A stretch of DNA of 64,000 nt. It comes from Acidobacteriaceae bacterium KBS 146. Its GTDB lineage: Bacteria > Acidobacteriota > Terriglobia > Terriglobales > Acidobacteriaceae. Shown here piece by piece: positions 8,831 through 17,189 of the stretch (positions are counted from its first letter, which is position 1; every line of letters starts with the position of its first letter). The stretch is taken from positions 248,001-312,000 of the forward strand of contig JHVA01000001.1 of NCBI GenBank assembly GCA_000688615.1. The letters are read 5' to 3'. Under the pieces are notes generated by a model that had not been told where the DNA came from, made no database searches, and was given only the letters and a program-made list of their open reading frames with translations. The translations under genes were made by a program, and so were the position numbers.

Positions 8831-9871
8831 TTGTCGTATTCCTACGATCCAGCGACCGCGCACCGGCGAACCGGGAGAGTTCTCCAGATAGCACGATTCG
8901 CCGCGGCAATCGCCTGGTCAGTCTCCTCGCGCCTGCTCTCCTCAAGCTCCGCGCGCGGGCTTACCAACCGCTTTGACATGGACGCTTGGCAGCCACTGCT
9001 CAGCGCCCTGTTCCTCGTCTTTCTTCTCGCCGTCGGTTTCTACCTGCTTGAAGTGATCGCTCGCCGTCCCGCGTCGGCTCGTTCGGTTCTCGGTCTGCCC
9101 AGGCGGTCTACTTCATCGGAGGAGTGGCTGATTGGAGCGGCGATCGGTTGGGGAATGGTGGTCCTGGCCATCCTTCCCATGGCTCTCGCAGGCAGCCTCC
9201 ATGTCAGCTTTTGGACAGAACCCGGCACGCTGCGCCTGTTCATCATCAACCTTCTCAGCGTTGCTGCCACCAGCCTTGCAATTGAAGTCATCTTTCGCGG
9301 CTATCCCTTCCGCTGCCTGATCGAAACCATGGGACCTGTCGCCGCCACCCTCGCCATGTCGATCCTCTTCGCCCTGGCACAGGTTCTCATCAACGGCGCG
9401 ACCTCCACCGGAATCTTCATTGCAATTCTGATGGGAATTGTTCTCTCGATCGCGTGGCTCAGAACCCACGGGCTGTGGCTCGCCTGGGGGATTCACTTTG
9501 CCTGGGCCGCCAGCATGGGACTTCTCTTCGGCCTGCCCGTCAGCGGAAACACCGATCTGTCGGTGCTCGTTGAAACCACTGCCGTCGGTCACAGGTGGCT
9601 GACGGGAGGGCAATACGGCCCCGAGGGCTCGCGCCTCACGGCAGTGGCTCTGGTCGTCGGTCTCATCGTCCTGGTTCGGGTTACACGAGACTACGCATGG
9701 AACTACACCCATGTCCCCATCGTTGCGGGTGGTTATCCCATGGAGGTCAAACCTCCCGCGGCTCATGTCGCTATGGAGGAATCCGCGCAGCAGAACCGTC
9801 CAGCGGCCCTGGTGCAGATTCTCCCAACAACCCCGCAGGAGCGTTCCGCAGGGGACACTCCGGACTCGTAA
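8831..9871 (+). CDS. CPBP-family membrane protein with degenerate active-site motifs
   Basis: A 346-residue polytopic membrane protein of the CPBP/Abi (Rce1-like) intramembrane protease family. A TTG at 8831 gives the full length; ATG 8978 is an alternative but would remove the first predicted membrane segment. Family motifs are recognisable but altered. Motif 1, normally EExxxR, reads IEVIFRG (Ile151-Glu152 to Arg156). Motif 2, normally FxxxH, reads FALAQ (Gln184). Motif 3, normally HxxxN, reads HFAWA (His222). The residues thought to perform catalysis are thus mostly missing, so it may be a non-catalytic relative. The C-terminal 60 residues are soluble and Pro/Ala-rich. It follows accA by 27 bases and may be co-transcribed. 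Confidence 0.8.
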   Translation: MSYSYDPATAHRRTGRVLQIARFAAAIAWSVSSRLLSSSSARGLTNRFDMDAWQPLLSALFLVFLLAVGFYLLEVIARRPASARSVLGLPRRSTSSEEWLIGAAIGWGMVVLAILPMALAGSLHVSFWTEPGTLRLFIINLLSVAATSLAIEVIFRGYPFRCLIETMGPVAATLAMSILFALAQVLINGATSTGIFIAILMGIVLSIAWLRTHGLWLAWGIHFAWAASMGLLFGLPVSGNTDLSVLVETTAVGHRWLTGGQYGPEGSRLTAVALVVGLIVLVRVTRDYAWNYTHVPIVAGGYPMEVKPPAAHVAMEESAQQNRPAALVQILPTTPQERSAGDTPDS

Positions 9872-9997
9872 TTCGTCCTGCCATAGCGACGAATTGTAAA
9901 AATCTGTTCCCGATCCAGAATTCTCAAAACCATTCCTCCCGTCCCCTTGTCAAAAGAGAAGAGAAGGCGCAAGCTTGTCTGTATCTGAGGTGCTTCC

Positions 9998-11245
9998 ATG
10001 GCGACTTGCACGCACAGATGGGCCCTCTTCACCGGGCTGATTCTTCTCACGGCGCCCTTTGCTTCCTCACAGGTATTCGTCGTGGGAGAGAAGACGGCAA
10101 CGGCTGATATCTCCACATCGTTTACGCCGACGAATCTTCCTTTGCCCACCGACAAGCTCGGCGAGCGTGGAAGGCGCGAGCTTGTCCGTAACCTCGAAGC
10201 CGAGCAGGGATTTGCCCATCGCCCCCTGCCCATCGGTGTAATTACGCTCAAGGCGAACGGCGAGCTCTCCCCCGGTGGTGAGAAATACCGCGAGATGATC
10301 TATCAAAAAGGGCAGGCGGCGGCACCAGGAGACCGCGTGGTCATCACCGCGCTCAATATCAAGGGCGATCAGATCGTGCTCGATCTCAACGGCGGCCCTT
10401 ACGCCAAGCACCGCTTCCTGAGCCACATCCAGTTCAATGACAATCCGGTCGCGGCCACCACCGGCGAGAGCCCCATGGGTTCGCGCATCACGCTCGTATT
10501 CCCCGGCGGCGTTCCGGATATCTCGGCTCCGGAAGTCAAAGCGTTGCTGGAGCCGGTGGTCGACTTCGGAGTGAAATCCGGAGACCAGGCGTATGCCGAT
10601 ACGCTTCCTCCCAAGGTACGCAATGCCATTGCCGCTCACGAAGTTCTCGTCGGCATGAACCACCGTATGGTTCTGGCGTCACTCGGAGCTCCGGAGAGCA
10701 AGGTCCGCGAGCAGCAGAGTGGAGACGCCAACGGAACCCGCTACGAGGAGTGGATCTACGGTCACGTCCCCCAGACGGTTCGCTTCGTTCGCTTTGTCGG
10801 GGACCGCGTCGCCACGGTTGAGATCGCCGCACTTGGCAAGCCGCTCGAGATTCACGATAAGAACGAGCTTGAAGAAAGCGAGATGCCTTCCAACACCCGG
10901 CAGATTGCAATGGGGGATCGTGTACCCGGAAAAGACGACGAGGAAGGCACAGCCGCACCGGCTCCTCCTTCGCTGCGCCGGCCCGGCGAGGCCGCACCGG
11001 CCAACGCCCAGGGAAAGGTTCAGTATCCAGTGGATAAAGAGAAAGACGCCAGCCGGCAGGCGAATCGACAGCCCATCCCAGCCGCTCCGGGGTCTCCCGC
11101 GGATCCGACGACTCAGATACCGCCACAGTCGCAGTACCCGCAGACTGGTCGTCCGCCTGATAACAACAGGCAGACGGATAGCAACCGGCAGGGTCGTCCA
11201 CAGGATATTGGCAGACAGCCTCCCTCCCTCGATCCTCAACCATAG
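9998..11245 (+). CDS. secreted protein with BamE/SmpA-like segment and Pro/Gln-rich tail
   Basis: A 415-residue protein with a signal peptide ending near FASSQ; GAGGTG lies just before ATG 9998. Residues about 105-180 form a conserved-looking beta-rich region. Residues about 215-285 (VLVGMNHRMVLASLGAPESK, then YEEWIYG and VRFVGDRVATVEI) follow the pattern of BamE/SmpA/OmlA-type domains, where a short helix and a lG.P turn lead into beta strands carrying a YxxW motif. The last 120 residues are low-complexity, rich in Pro, Arg, Gln and Asn, with repeated NRQ elements. The domain assignment is by pattern only and the role is unknown. Confidence 0.6.
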   Translation: MATCTHRWALFTGLILLTAPFASSQVFVVGEKTATADISTSFTPTNLPLPTDKLGERGRRELVRNLEAEQGFAHRPLPIGVITLKANGELSPGGEKYREMIYQKGQAAAPGDRVVITALNIKGDQIVLDLNGGPYAKHRFLSHIQFNDNPVAATTGESPMGSRITLVFPGGVPDISAPEVKALLEPVVDFGVKSGDQAYADTLPPKVRNAIAAHEVLVGMNHRMVLASLGAPESKVREQQSGDANGTRYEEWIYGHVPQTVRFVRFVGDRVATVEIAALGKPLEIHDKNELEESEMPSNTRQIAMGDRVPGKDDEEGTAAPAPPSLRRPGEAAPANAQGKVQYPVDKEKDASRQANRQPIPAAPGSPADPTTQIPPQSQYPQTGRPPDNNRQTDSNRQGRPQDIGRQPPSLDPQP

Positions 11246-11436
11246 CCACAAAAGCGGCAACGATGTAAAATCGTAGGAGCCGCAACCGCAGTTCTTCTCC
11301 TTCGATTTCTACCGAGGCTCTGCCCGGACAATCCTGAGAAGTTCCGGATATTTTGGATGCTCCTCGTATCTCATTCAGAGAGCATCGGATATTCCGCGCG
11401 CGAGCCGAAACATTCGTACCTGGGGAGAGCAAGATT

Positions 11437-11616
11437 ATGGCAAAGATTGCCAAGACCGGCGACCGTAAGAAGGTCATGGATACCAACAAGAGCACGGATT
11501 GCCCGAAGTGCTCCAAACCGACCCGTATCGTCAAGCGCGTGAAGGATCGTGAGCGCGGAGTGCCCGGCGGAGTTTACATCTCCTGCTCTGCCTGCGATTT
11601 TTACGAAAAACTCTAG
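11437..11616 (+). CDS. small zinc-ribbon protein (59 aa)
   Basis: ATG 11437 is preceded by GGGGAG at good distance, so the 59-residue form is preferred over a longer frame from 11353. The protein is very basic (KIAKTGDRKKVMDTNK) and carries two Cys pairs, CPKC and CSAC, about 30 residues apart, as in a zinc ribbon. It ends in YEKL. It has its own strong terminator at 11651. Size, charge and isolation suggest a nucleic-acid- or ribosome-associated small protein, but that is inference. I cannot name a family. Confidence 0.75.
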   Translation: MAKIAKTGDRKKVMDTNKSTDCPKCSKPTRIVKRVKDRERGVPGGVYISCSACDFYEKL

Positions 11617-11650
11617 TTCCCCAGACGGCATCTCTTAGTTATGGGTCGCT

Positions 11651-11679
11651 CAAAAGAGCCCTCTCGTGGGGCTCTTTTG
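11651..11679 (+). terminator. intrinsic terminator after the zinc-ribbon gene
   Basis: The arms CAAAAGAGCCC (11651-11661) and GGGCTCTTTTG (11669-11679) are perfectly complementary around a 7-base loop. The 3' arm supplies the T-run. It sits 34 bases after the stop at 11616. Confidence 0.85.
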
Positions 11680-11826
11680 CTGCCGCCGGCTAAGAGGCAG
11701 AGGAAAGCTAAGTTCCGTACCAGCACAATGGTACCAAGGTCGTACAATAAATAACCGTTACTTGACTTGACGACTGTCTCTTCGTCCGGGCAGACTCTAG
11801 ACCGGAAAGTAGGGAATTCGTTCTAT

Positions 11827-12726
11827 ATGAGCACCATTGCAGTGTCGAAACCATCTTCATCTCCTAGCAGTCATACCTTTACCTCCCTCCCGCATTTCGA
11901 CCGACCCACCTACCTGATGTGCCACCCGGAATGGTATGACGTCAATTACGTTATCAATCCTTGGATGGCCGGCAATCTTCACCGCCCTGCACGGGATCTC
12001 GCCTTCGCTCAGTGGAAAGAGCTTCATAGCCAGCTGCAGCGCATCGCCGACATTCGCTTGATCCACGCCCAGCAGGGATTGCCCGATATGGTTTTCGTCG
12101 GCCATGCAGCGCTGGTGCAGCACGGCATCGTAGCTCTCTCCAGCTTCGCGCATCCCCAACGACAGGCGGAGGAGAAACATCTTCGCCGCTGGTTCGAATC
12201 CGCAGGCTTCCTTCTCTGGGAGACTCCGCGCGAGACCGCATTTGAAGGTGAGGGCGACGCCCTCTTCAATGCAACTGGCGACCACCTCTGGGCTGCCCAT
12301 GGCCTTCGCACCTGCCTGCAGAGCCACCGTCATGTCGCCGACGCATGGCACACCGAGGTCAGCTCTCTGCATCTGATTGATCCACGCTTTTATCACCTGG
12401 ACACCTGCTTCGCTCCGCTTGCAGGCGGCCACGTCGTCTACTTTCCTGGAGCTTTCGATAAGCCGTCGCGGGCCCGGGTTGAGGCAGCGTTCGCGCCGGA
12501 GATGCGCATCGAGGTTACCGAAGCCGAGGCCACTCGCTTCGTCTGCAATCTGATCAATGCAGGCCGAGAGATCATCATGGGGGCAGCAGGAAGCGATCTC
12601 GCCGAGAGGCTAGGGTCGGCCGGGTATAACGTCACCGAGGTCAATCTGAGTGAGTTCATTCGCGGCGGAGGGTCCGCAAAGGCGCTGGCGTTACGCCTCA
12701 GCGACTCGAAGGTCACTAACGCCTAG
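11827..12726 (+). CDS. amidinotransferase/DDAH-fold protein lacking the usual Cys
   Basis: 299 residues from ATG 11827; a longer frame from 11767 is possible but lacks family similarity. The order of motifs is that of the arginine deiminase/dimethylarginine dimethylaminohydrolase-like (pentein) family: MCHPEWYDVNYVINPWM near residue 31, FEGEGDALF near 138, HLDTCFAPL near 190, then CNLINAG. In relatives that I recall, the C-terminal loop reads GGGxxKCLTL, with Cys as the nucleophile. Here the loop is GGGSAKALAL, and the codon at 12682-12684 is GCG (Ala286). The rest of the guanidine-binding acids and the His remain. The protein may bind but not hydrolyse an arginine-like ligand. Confidence 0.8.
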   Translation: MSTIAVSKPSSSPSSHTFTSLPHFDRPTYLMCHPEWYDVNYVINPWMAGNLHRPARDLAFAQWKELHSQLQRIADIRLIHAQQGLPDMVFVGHAALVQHGIVALSSFAHPQRQAEEKHLRRWFESAGFLLWETPRETAFEGEGDALFNATGDHLWAAHGLRTCLQSHRHVADAWHTEVSSLHLIDPRFYHLDTCFAPLAGGHVVYFPGAFDKPSRARVEAAFAPEMRIEVTEAEATRFVCNLINAGREIIMGAAGSDLAERLGSAGYNVTEVNLSEFIRGGGSAKALALRLSDSKVTNA

Positions 12727-12817
12727 ATATGGCCTGTCAAGGGGAGATCTTTATAAGTCGCTGATTTTAGATGACATCGATCTGCGCATTCCCTTATACC
12801 GGATTGATAAACTTACT

Positions 12818-12858
12818 AAAGAGGAAAGCCCGGAGATCGTCTCCGGGCTTTCCTCTTT
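12818..12858. terminator. bidirectional intrinsic terminator
   Basis: A perfect 19-base-pair stem (12818-12836 with 12840-12858) closes on a TCG loop. The stem has AAAGAGG outer and GCCCGG inner parts, so each strand ends in a T-rich arm. It lies between the convergent amidinotransferase-like gene and pyrF and can stop transcription from both sides. Confidence 0.92.
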
Positions 12859-12962
12859 GAGCTAACCCATTAAGTCATTTACTTTGAAGACTTTGCATTT
12901 TAGTCCAAAGCTAAGCATCATCGTTTCAAGACTTTGCGCGAAAAGTACACCGGGGGGGGTAT

Positions 12963-13703
12963 CTAGCTTCCGATTGTTTCGCAGGCAGCTTGAATCTCTC
13001 GCAGGATGGCGTCGACCGCTGTGGCAGGTTCGGCAGCGCGTGTAATAGGGCGACCCACGACCAGAAGGGAGGCTCCCTGCGCGATCGCGCTTCCAGGGGT
13101 AGCAACCCTTCGCTGATCGTCCACAGAGGAGCCAGAGGGCCGTATGCCCGGGACTACCAGAGTCGCATCCGGCCCCACCTCCTGCCGCAGCGCGTAGACC
13201 TCTTCGGCAGAACACACCATTCCGTTCATCCCCGATGCCTTCGCCAGTCGAGCCAGCCGAAGCGCCTGTTCGGCCGGGGTATCTGAAACTCCAACGGATG
13301 CGAGCTCTGCCGCATCCATGCTGGTCAGCACGGTTACAGCAATCAGCTTTGGCGATCTTGGCGCCTCCGCAGCCTGTGCCGCCGCCCGGAGCATCGCTCC
13401 GCCGCCGCAGCCATGCACGGTCAACAGTTCGGCTCCAGCAGTGGTCGCAGACCTGACTGCGCCCGCAACGGTGTTGGGAATGTCATGCAGCTTGAGATCC
13501 AGAAAGATGCTGTATCCGAGGTTCCGCAGGTCGTGGACCAGTGCGTTGCCGGCGGCATAATAGAGCTCCATGCCGACCTTCAGCCAGCGGCAGGTTCCTT
13601 CCAGGCGATCTACCAGGTCGAGTGCTGCTTTGGCGTCAGGAACATCGAGAGCGACGGCGAGGCGGTCTTTCGGGGAGAGATTTTGTTCGGAATGAGACTT
13701 CAC
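12963..13703 (-). CDS. pyrF: orotidine 5'-phosphate decarboxylase
   Basis: A 246-residue enzyme that makes UMP from OMP in pyrimidine synthesis. The signature DLKLHDIPNTV lies at residues 69-79 with the catalytic Lys71 and Asp74. Asp20 (VALDVPD) and Lys42 (LKVGMEL) fit the substrate-binding positions. The C-terminal phosphate-binding loop appears as GIRPSG, followed by RRVATPGSAIAQGASLLVVGRPI. No other pyr gene is adjacent. It ends against a strong bidirectional terminator. Confidence 0.96.
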   Translation of the reverse strand: MKSHSEQNLSPKDRLAVALDVPDAKAALDLVDRLEGTCRWLKVGMELYYAAGNALVHDLRNLGYSIFLDLKLHDIPNTVAGAVRSATTAGAELLTVHGCGGGAMLRAAAQAAEAPRSPKLIAVTVLTSMDAAELASVGVSDTPAEQALRLARLAKASGMNGMVCSAEEVYALRQEVGPDATLVVPGIRPSGSSVDDQRRVATPGSAIAQGASLLVVGRPITRAAEPATAVDAILREIQAACETIGS

Positions 13704-13793
13704 AGCTTCAGTCTAGCGGATGCTCTGTGATTTCTTGCCGCAGACTGAAGCCATAAAAAGAAGCGGAGATTCAGTTTCCTTATCCAGCAGAAA

Positions 13794-14318
13794 CTAGATT
13801 CCCTGACCGACGAAGACCGGCTGATGCAGCTGCGCGATCAGTTGTTGCGCCATCTCAGGATCGCCCGGCCGCAGCTTTTCCAGCTTGACCTTCCCTAGCC
13901 CCTTAATGCCGACAGCTTTTGCGGCAGCATACGAAAGATCGACGATCCGGTCGTCGGGCATCGGACCCCGATCATTCACTCGGACGAAGATCGACTTGCG
14001 GTTCTTCAGGTTGGTCACCCGCAACCAGGTCCCGAGAGGGAGACTGCGGTGAGCGCAGGTGAGGCCGTTCATATCGTACGATTCACCATTCGCCGTCTGC
14101 CGGCCCTGAAAGTATCGTCCGTACCACGACGCTGTGCCGACCTGGAGCCAGCGACGTACCTTGCCTTGCTGAACCGGTTTGTTCTCCGTTGGCTTGACCG
14201 GCGCAGCAGGATCGCTGGCCGATGCTGTAACTCCCAGCGCAACCAGCAGTGTTGCAATGGCAACTCCACGCCTGGTGGGAACCGTCTTGTCCCCCATCTT
14301 CGTAGAAAATATTGTCAT
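13794..14318 (-). CDS. rlpA: RlpA-like septal ring / double-psi beta-barrel protein
   Basis: A 174-residue exported protein. After an N-terminal signal/anchor (VAIATLLVALGVTASA) and a short linker comes the RlpA double-psi beta-barrel: GTASWYGRYFQGRQTANGE, then LTCAHRSLPLGTWLRVTNL and VRVNDRGPMPDDRIVDLSYAAA. RlpA-type proteins bind, and in some species cleave, peptidoglycan glycan strands lacking stem peptides. There is no lipobox Cys and no SPOR domain, so it is a minimal form. Its 5' end faces thiD across 268 bases. Confidence 0.88.
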   Translation of the reverse strand: MTIFSTKMGDKTVPTRRGVAIATLLVALGVTASASDPAAPVKPTENKPVQQGKVRRWLQVGTASWYGRYFQGRQTANGESYDMNGLTCAHRSLPLGTWLRVTNLKNRKSIFVRVNDRGPMPDDRIVDLSYAAAKAVGIKGLGKVKLEKLRPGDPEMAQQLIAQLHQPVFVGQGI

Positions 14319-14460
14319 GCCACCTCCTTTTGATATTTTCCCTGTCTGGCAGAAGCTAAGTCAATCAACATCATGGAGTTACAAGGCATTTCGAGTTGCA
14401 TACTCTTGTGGGGTGTGCTAAAGCGGATCGGTTCTTAGGACGCCGATATTCGGCCTGAAA

Positions 14461-14530
14461 AACCGGATTTCGAGCCCATTCCAACCGGTTCGGGAGTGTA
14501 CTCCCCCGAATTGCCTATTTTTAAGAAAAA
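14461..14530 (+). promoter_or_regulatory. possible hairpin leader upstream of thiD
   Basis: Between rlpA and thiD there is an inverted repeat AACCGG/CCGGTT (14461, 14485). It overlaps a second hairpin, TTCGGGAG with CTCCCCCGAA (14489-14510, two extra C), and then comes CCTATTTTT. The arrangement resembles a terminator or attenuator in the thiD leader. No TPP riboswitch consensus (CTGAGA with the ACCTGATC-type helix) is present, so thiamine sensing by that route is not supported. Confidence 0.3.
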
Positions 14531-14586
14531 TTAGAAAAAAGTCAGAATTGCCCAAAAAACGGTCCCGCTGAGCCATTCTTGTATAG

Positions 14587-15384
14587 ATGCAGACAGTCCT
14601 CTCCATAGCTGGCTTTGACCCGTCATCCGGTGCCGGAGTTCCGGCCGATCTGATGGTTTTCGCTGCCCACGGCCTCTTCGGAACCTCCGCCATCACGAGC
14701 CTTACAGTGCAATCAACCGTTGGAGTGCGAGCCAGTGAGCCCGTCTCCCCCGAGATCCTGAGGCAAACGCTCGACTGTCTCCACTCTGACCTACCGCCTG
14801 CAGGCGTGAAGGTGGGCATGCTGGGAACTGCCGGGATCGTGGCAACCGTGGCTGAGTACCTGGAGAAGCTGCGGACGCTTTCGGACAACATCCCTGTCGT
14901 CGTTGACCCTGTGATCCGGTCCAGCTCAGGAAGAGAGCTGCTGGACTCCAGCGGAGTCAGGCTGCTGCGTGACCGGCTCCTGCCGCTCGCAAGCTGGGTC
15001 ACCCCTAATCTGGATGAGTTGAGTCTTCTGGCGGGCGCACCGGTTTCCGGGCCGGAGGAAGTAGTAGCGGCAGCTCGCGCACTTCAACTCCAGTATCCGC
15101 GATTGACGGTCGTGGCAACAGGAGGGCATCTCGAGAGGCCGGATGACCTTCTGCTTGTTCCGGGCAGGGAACCGCAGTGGCTGCGAGGAGAACGCATCGA
15201 AAGCAACTCGACCCACGGCACCGGCTGTGCGTTCTCCAGCGCCCTGCTGAGCCGTCTCGTGATGGGAGACGATCCTCTCGTCGCGGCCACGAAAGCGAAA
15301 GAATACGTGGCGGAAGGCATCCGCCGTGCCGCGCCGCTCGGAGACGGAAACGGCCCACTCGATCTCTTATGGCCTCTTCGATGA
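14587..15384 (+). CDS. thiD: hydroxymethylpyrimidine/phosphomethylpyrimidine kinase
   Basis: A 265-residue ribokinase-fold enzyme that phosphorylates HMP and HMP-P in thiamine synthesis. It begins QTVLSIAGFDPSSGAGVPAD, matching the ThiD N-terminal motif (usually GxDxSGGAGxxAD). PVVVDPVIRSSSG and TPNLDELSLLAG follow, and then the anion hole/catalytic loop STHGTGCAFSSAL with the catalytic Cys. It is the first gene of a short plus-strand thiamine group with thiS. thiG, thiC and thiE are not in this window. Confidence 0.93.
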   Translation: MQTVLSIAGFDPSSGAGVPADLMVFAAHGLFGTSAITSLTVQSTVGVRASEPVSPEILRQTLDCLHSDLPPAGVKVGMLGTAGIVATVAEYLEKLRTLSDNIPVVVDPVIRSSSGRELLDSSGVRLLRDRLLPLASWVTPNLDELSLLAGAPVSGPEEVVAAARALQLQYPRLTVVATGGHLERPDDLLLVPGREPQWLRGERIESNSTHGTGCAFSSALLSRLVMGDDPLVAATKAKEYVAEGIRRAAPLGDGNGPLDLLWPLR

Positions 15385-15447
15385 ACCGAGGTGATAAAGA
15401 GAGCACCTTTCGGGCCGATAGGAGCCGTATCGGAGGATGTCTTAAGA

Positions 15448-15690
15448 ATGCTGGCAGATGGTTATCACTTCGAACGCTACGAAAATGCGCTGCAGGTCCT
15501 TCAGGGCGCGGCCGAATATCTGGAGAATAGACTGGCGTTCACGACGGGAAATGGCGAGAGAGCAACAGACGAGGCCCGTCACATCCTTGCGCGAAAGAGC
15601 CGTCAGGTCTTCGACTCTTACGTCGAAGCTATCGGGATGCAGGGTGCCTGCAAGCCATGCGAGTCCGGGGTCATTTTGGCAGCTGCCTAG
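15448..15690 (+). CDS. small hypothetical protein between thiD and thiS
   Basis: An 80-residue frame from ATG 15448, preceded by GGAGG at 15432-15436 (long spacing). A longer in-frame ATG lies at 15391, 7 bases after thiD. The middle is predicted helical (YENALQVLQGAAEYLENRL, DEARHILARKSRQVFDSYVEA). The end carries the pair CKPC. I do not recognise a family. Its place between two thiamine genes and its codon use make it a plausible real gene, but it could be a chance frame. Confidence 0.45.
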   Translation: MLADGYHFERYENALQVLQGAAEYLENRLAFTTGNGERATDEARHILARKSRQVFDSYVEAIGMQGACKPCESGVILAAA

Positions 15691-15724
15691 GGGGCAGAAA
15701 ACTCCTGCTACCTTATAAGCAGTT

Positions 15725-15946
15725 ATGTCGCTAAAGCTTGTTTTGAATGGCCAGCCCCGCGTGTTCACCGCTCTCTCTGAATCAGCAACCCTTGAAGACC
15801 TCGTAAAAGATCTTGGACTGAAAGGAGACCGTATCGCGGTCGAACACAATGGAGAGATCGCTTCGCGGACGACCTGGGATACGGTCAAGCTGACCGAAGA
15901 CGACCGTCTGGAGATCGTTCACTTTGTGGGTGGTGGATTGGCCTAA
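15725..15946 (+). CDS. thiS: sulfur carrier protein ThiS
   Basis: A 73-residue ubiquitin-fold protein that carries thiocarboxylate sulfur to the thiazole of thiamine. It starts MSLKLVLNGQPR and ends IVHFVGGGLA. The C-terminal region matches ThiS, but canonical ThiS ends at the Gly-Gly, and here Leu-Ala follow (codons TTG GCC before TAA). Adenylation by ThiF needs a free terminal Gly, so trimming would be required. thiG and thiF are not adjacent: the next gene is on the other strand. Confidence 0.88.
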   Translation: MSLKLVLNGQPRVFTALSESATLEDLVKDLGLKGDRIAVEHNGEIASRTTWDTVKLTEDDRLEIVHFVGGGLA

Positions 15947-15979
15947 CGAAGTTGACCCGATCGGCTCAAACTATGCCGA

Positions 15980-17140
15980 TCAGACTCCGTGGCCCGTTGC
16001 TTCCAGAAGAAGGTTCTCCCACTTATCTCCATAGTCTTTCCATCCTCCGAGGGACTTGACCCGGATCAATCCGGCTTCGCTCATCCGCTGGCGCAGTGCC
16101 GGATCGTCGGCGAGCTGCTGCATCCGGCTGAGAATGGCGCCGGGATCGCGAATGGGAACGATAAATCCCTCGACCCCGTCAGTAAAAAGATCTTCCGAAC
16201 CGGTATTGGTGGAGGCGATCACCGGGCAACCGCAGGCCATCGCCTGCCCCTGAACAAGAGCAAGGCCCTCCTCGATGCTGGGCAGCACCATGACCGTGCT
16301 TGTGCTCATCAGCTCGATCATGCGTTCCTGCGAGACAGAACCCAGAATCTCCACATGGTCCTGCGGAAGGCGAGAGAGAACAGCTTCGAGATCGGGACGC
16401 ATCGCTCCGGCGATGCGAAGGCGTTTTGCAGGATGCCGGAGCCGGGCGAACGCCTCCAGCAGATAGGGAACTCCTTTGCGGAGACTCACTCCGCCGGCGA
16501 AGAGCACTTCGAAACGGTCCGGCGGCGGCTGTCCTACGGGGCGAAAACGCTCAAGCCGGACGCCATAGGGAACCCGCCGCATCTTCTCCCTGGGCACTCC
16601 CATCTCGACGAACGATCGCTCCGCAAAGCCGGACGGGACCGTAATCAAATCGGCAGCTTCATAGATCTTTTCTTCGCGGACGGTATCTCTCGGATCGGTG
16701 ACAGGAAGATCAACTCCCCAGCGCCGATACTCCTCAGAGACGATCTGTTCCTGGTAGCGCTGGTGCGAAGAGCCTCGATCGCAGATAAAGATGCCGCCGT
16801 TTTTTTGGACCTTCCTGCCTGCTTTGAGTCCGGCTCCTGAGATGGCAATGAAAGCGTCACAGGGAGGGATTCGCCGCAGCATCCACTCATCGAAGGCGAG
16901 AGCGTTCGCGTAACCGAGTTGATCGGACACCCATTGGCCTCCGATGCGGTATCGCTGCAGCAGAAATTCCGGAGTATGCACCCAGGGAAAGGTCTGTACC
17001 TTGGAATGAGGCAGACCTTCCCGCTGAAGCCGCCTCCACGGGAAGGTGGAGTAGATCACGGAGAGATGCCCACGGCGGTCCAACTCGCGAGCTAACTCAA
17101 AGTGATGAAAGACACCAAAAACAGCCTGAACAATTCTCAT
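15980..17140 (-). CDS. glycosyltransferase, family 4 type
   Basis: A 386-residue GT-B fold protein. The N-terminal acceptor domain begins RIVQAVFGVFHHFELARELDRRGH. The C-terminal donor domain has FAGGVSLRKGVPYLLEAF, a VEILGSV turn and the segment PSIEEGLALVQGQAMACGCP. The last corresponds to the EX7E nucleotide-sugar site, with the second acid read as Gln. NTGSEDLFTDGVEGFIVP follows. It is likely cytoplasmic and adds a sugar to a surface glycan or lipid, with donor and acceptor unknown. It stands alone, with no polysaccharide cluster nearby. Confidence 0.88.
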   Translation of the reverse strand: MRIVQAVFGVFHHFELARELDRRGHLSVIYSTFPWRRLQREGLPHSKVQTFPWVHTPEFLLQRYRIGGQWVSDQLGYANALAFDEWMLRRIPPCDAFIAISGAGLKAGRKVQKNGGIFICDRGSSHQRYQEQIVSEEYRRWGVDLPVTDPRDTVREEKIYEAADLITVPSGFAERSFVEMGVPREKMRRVPYGVRLERFRPVGQPPPDRFEVLFAGGVSLRKGVPYLLEAFARLRHPAKRLRIAGAMRPDLEAVLSRLPQDHVEILGSVSQERMIELMSTSTVMVLPSIEEGLALVQGQAMACGCPVIASTNTGSEDLFTDGVEGFIVPIRDPGAILSRMQQLADDPALRQRMSEAGLIRVKSLGGWKDYGDKWENLLLEATGHGV

Positions 17141-17189
17141 GGAAAAAGCGGGAGGGCCTCAGGTCGATACTAACAAAGGCAGCGAACGA

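Noticed and set aside
14319..14586. TPP riboswitch before thiD
   Set aside because: The CTGAGA and ACCTGATC-type helices of the TPP box are absent. Only simple hairpins are seen.
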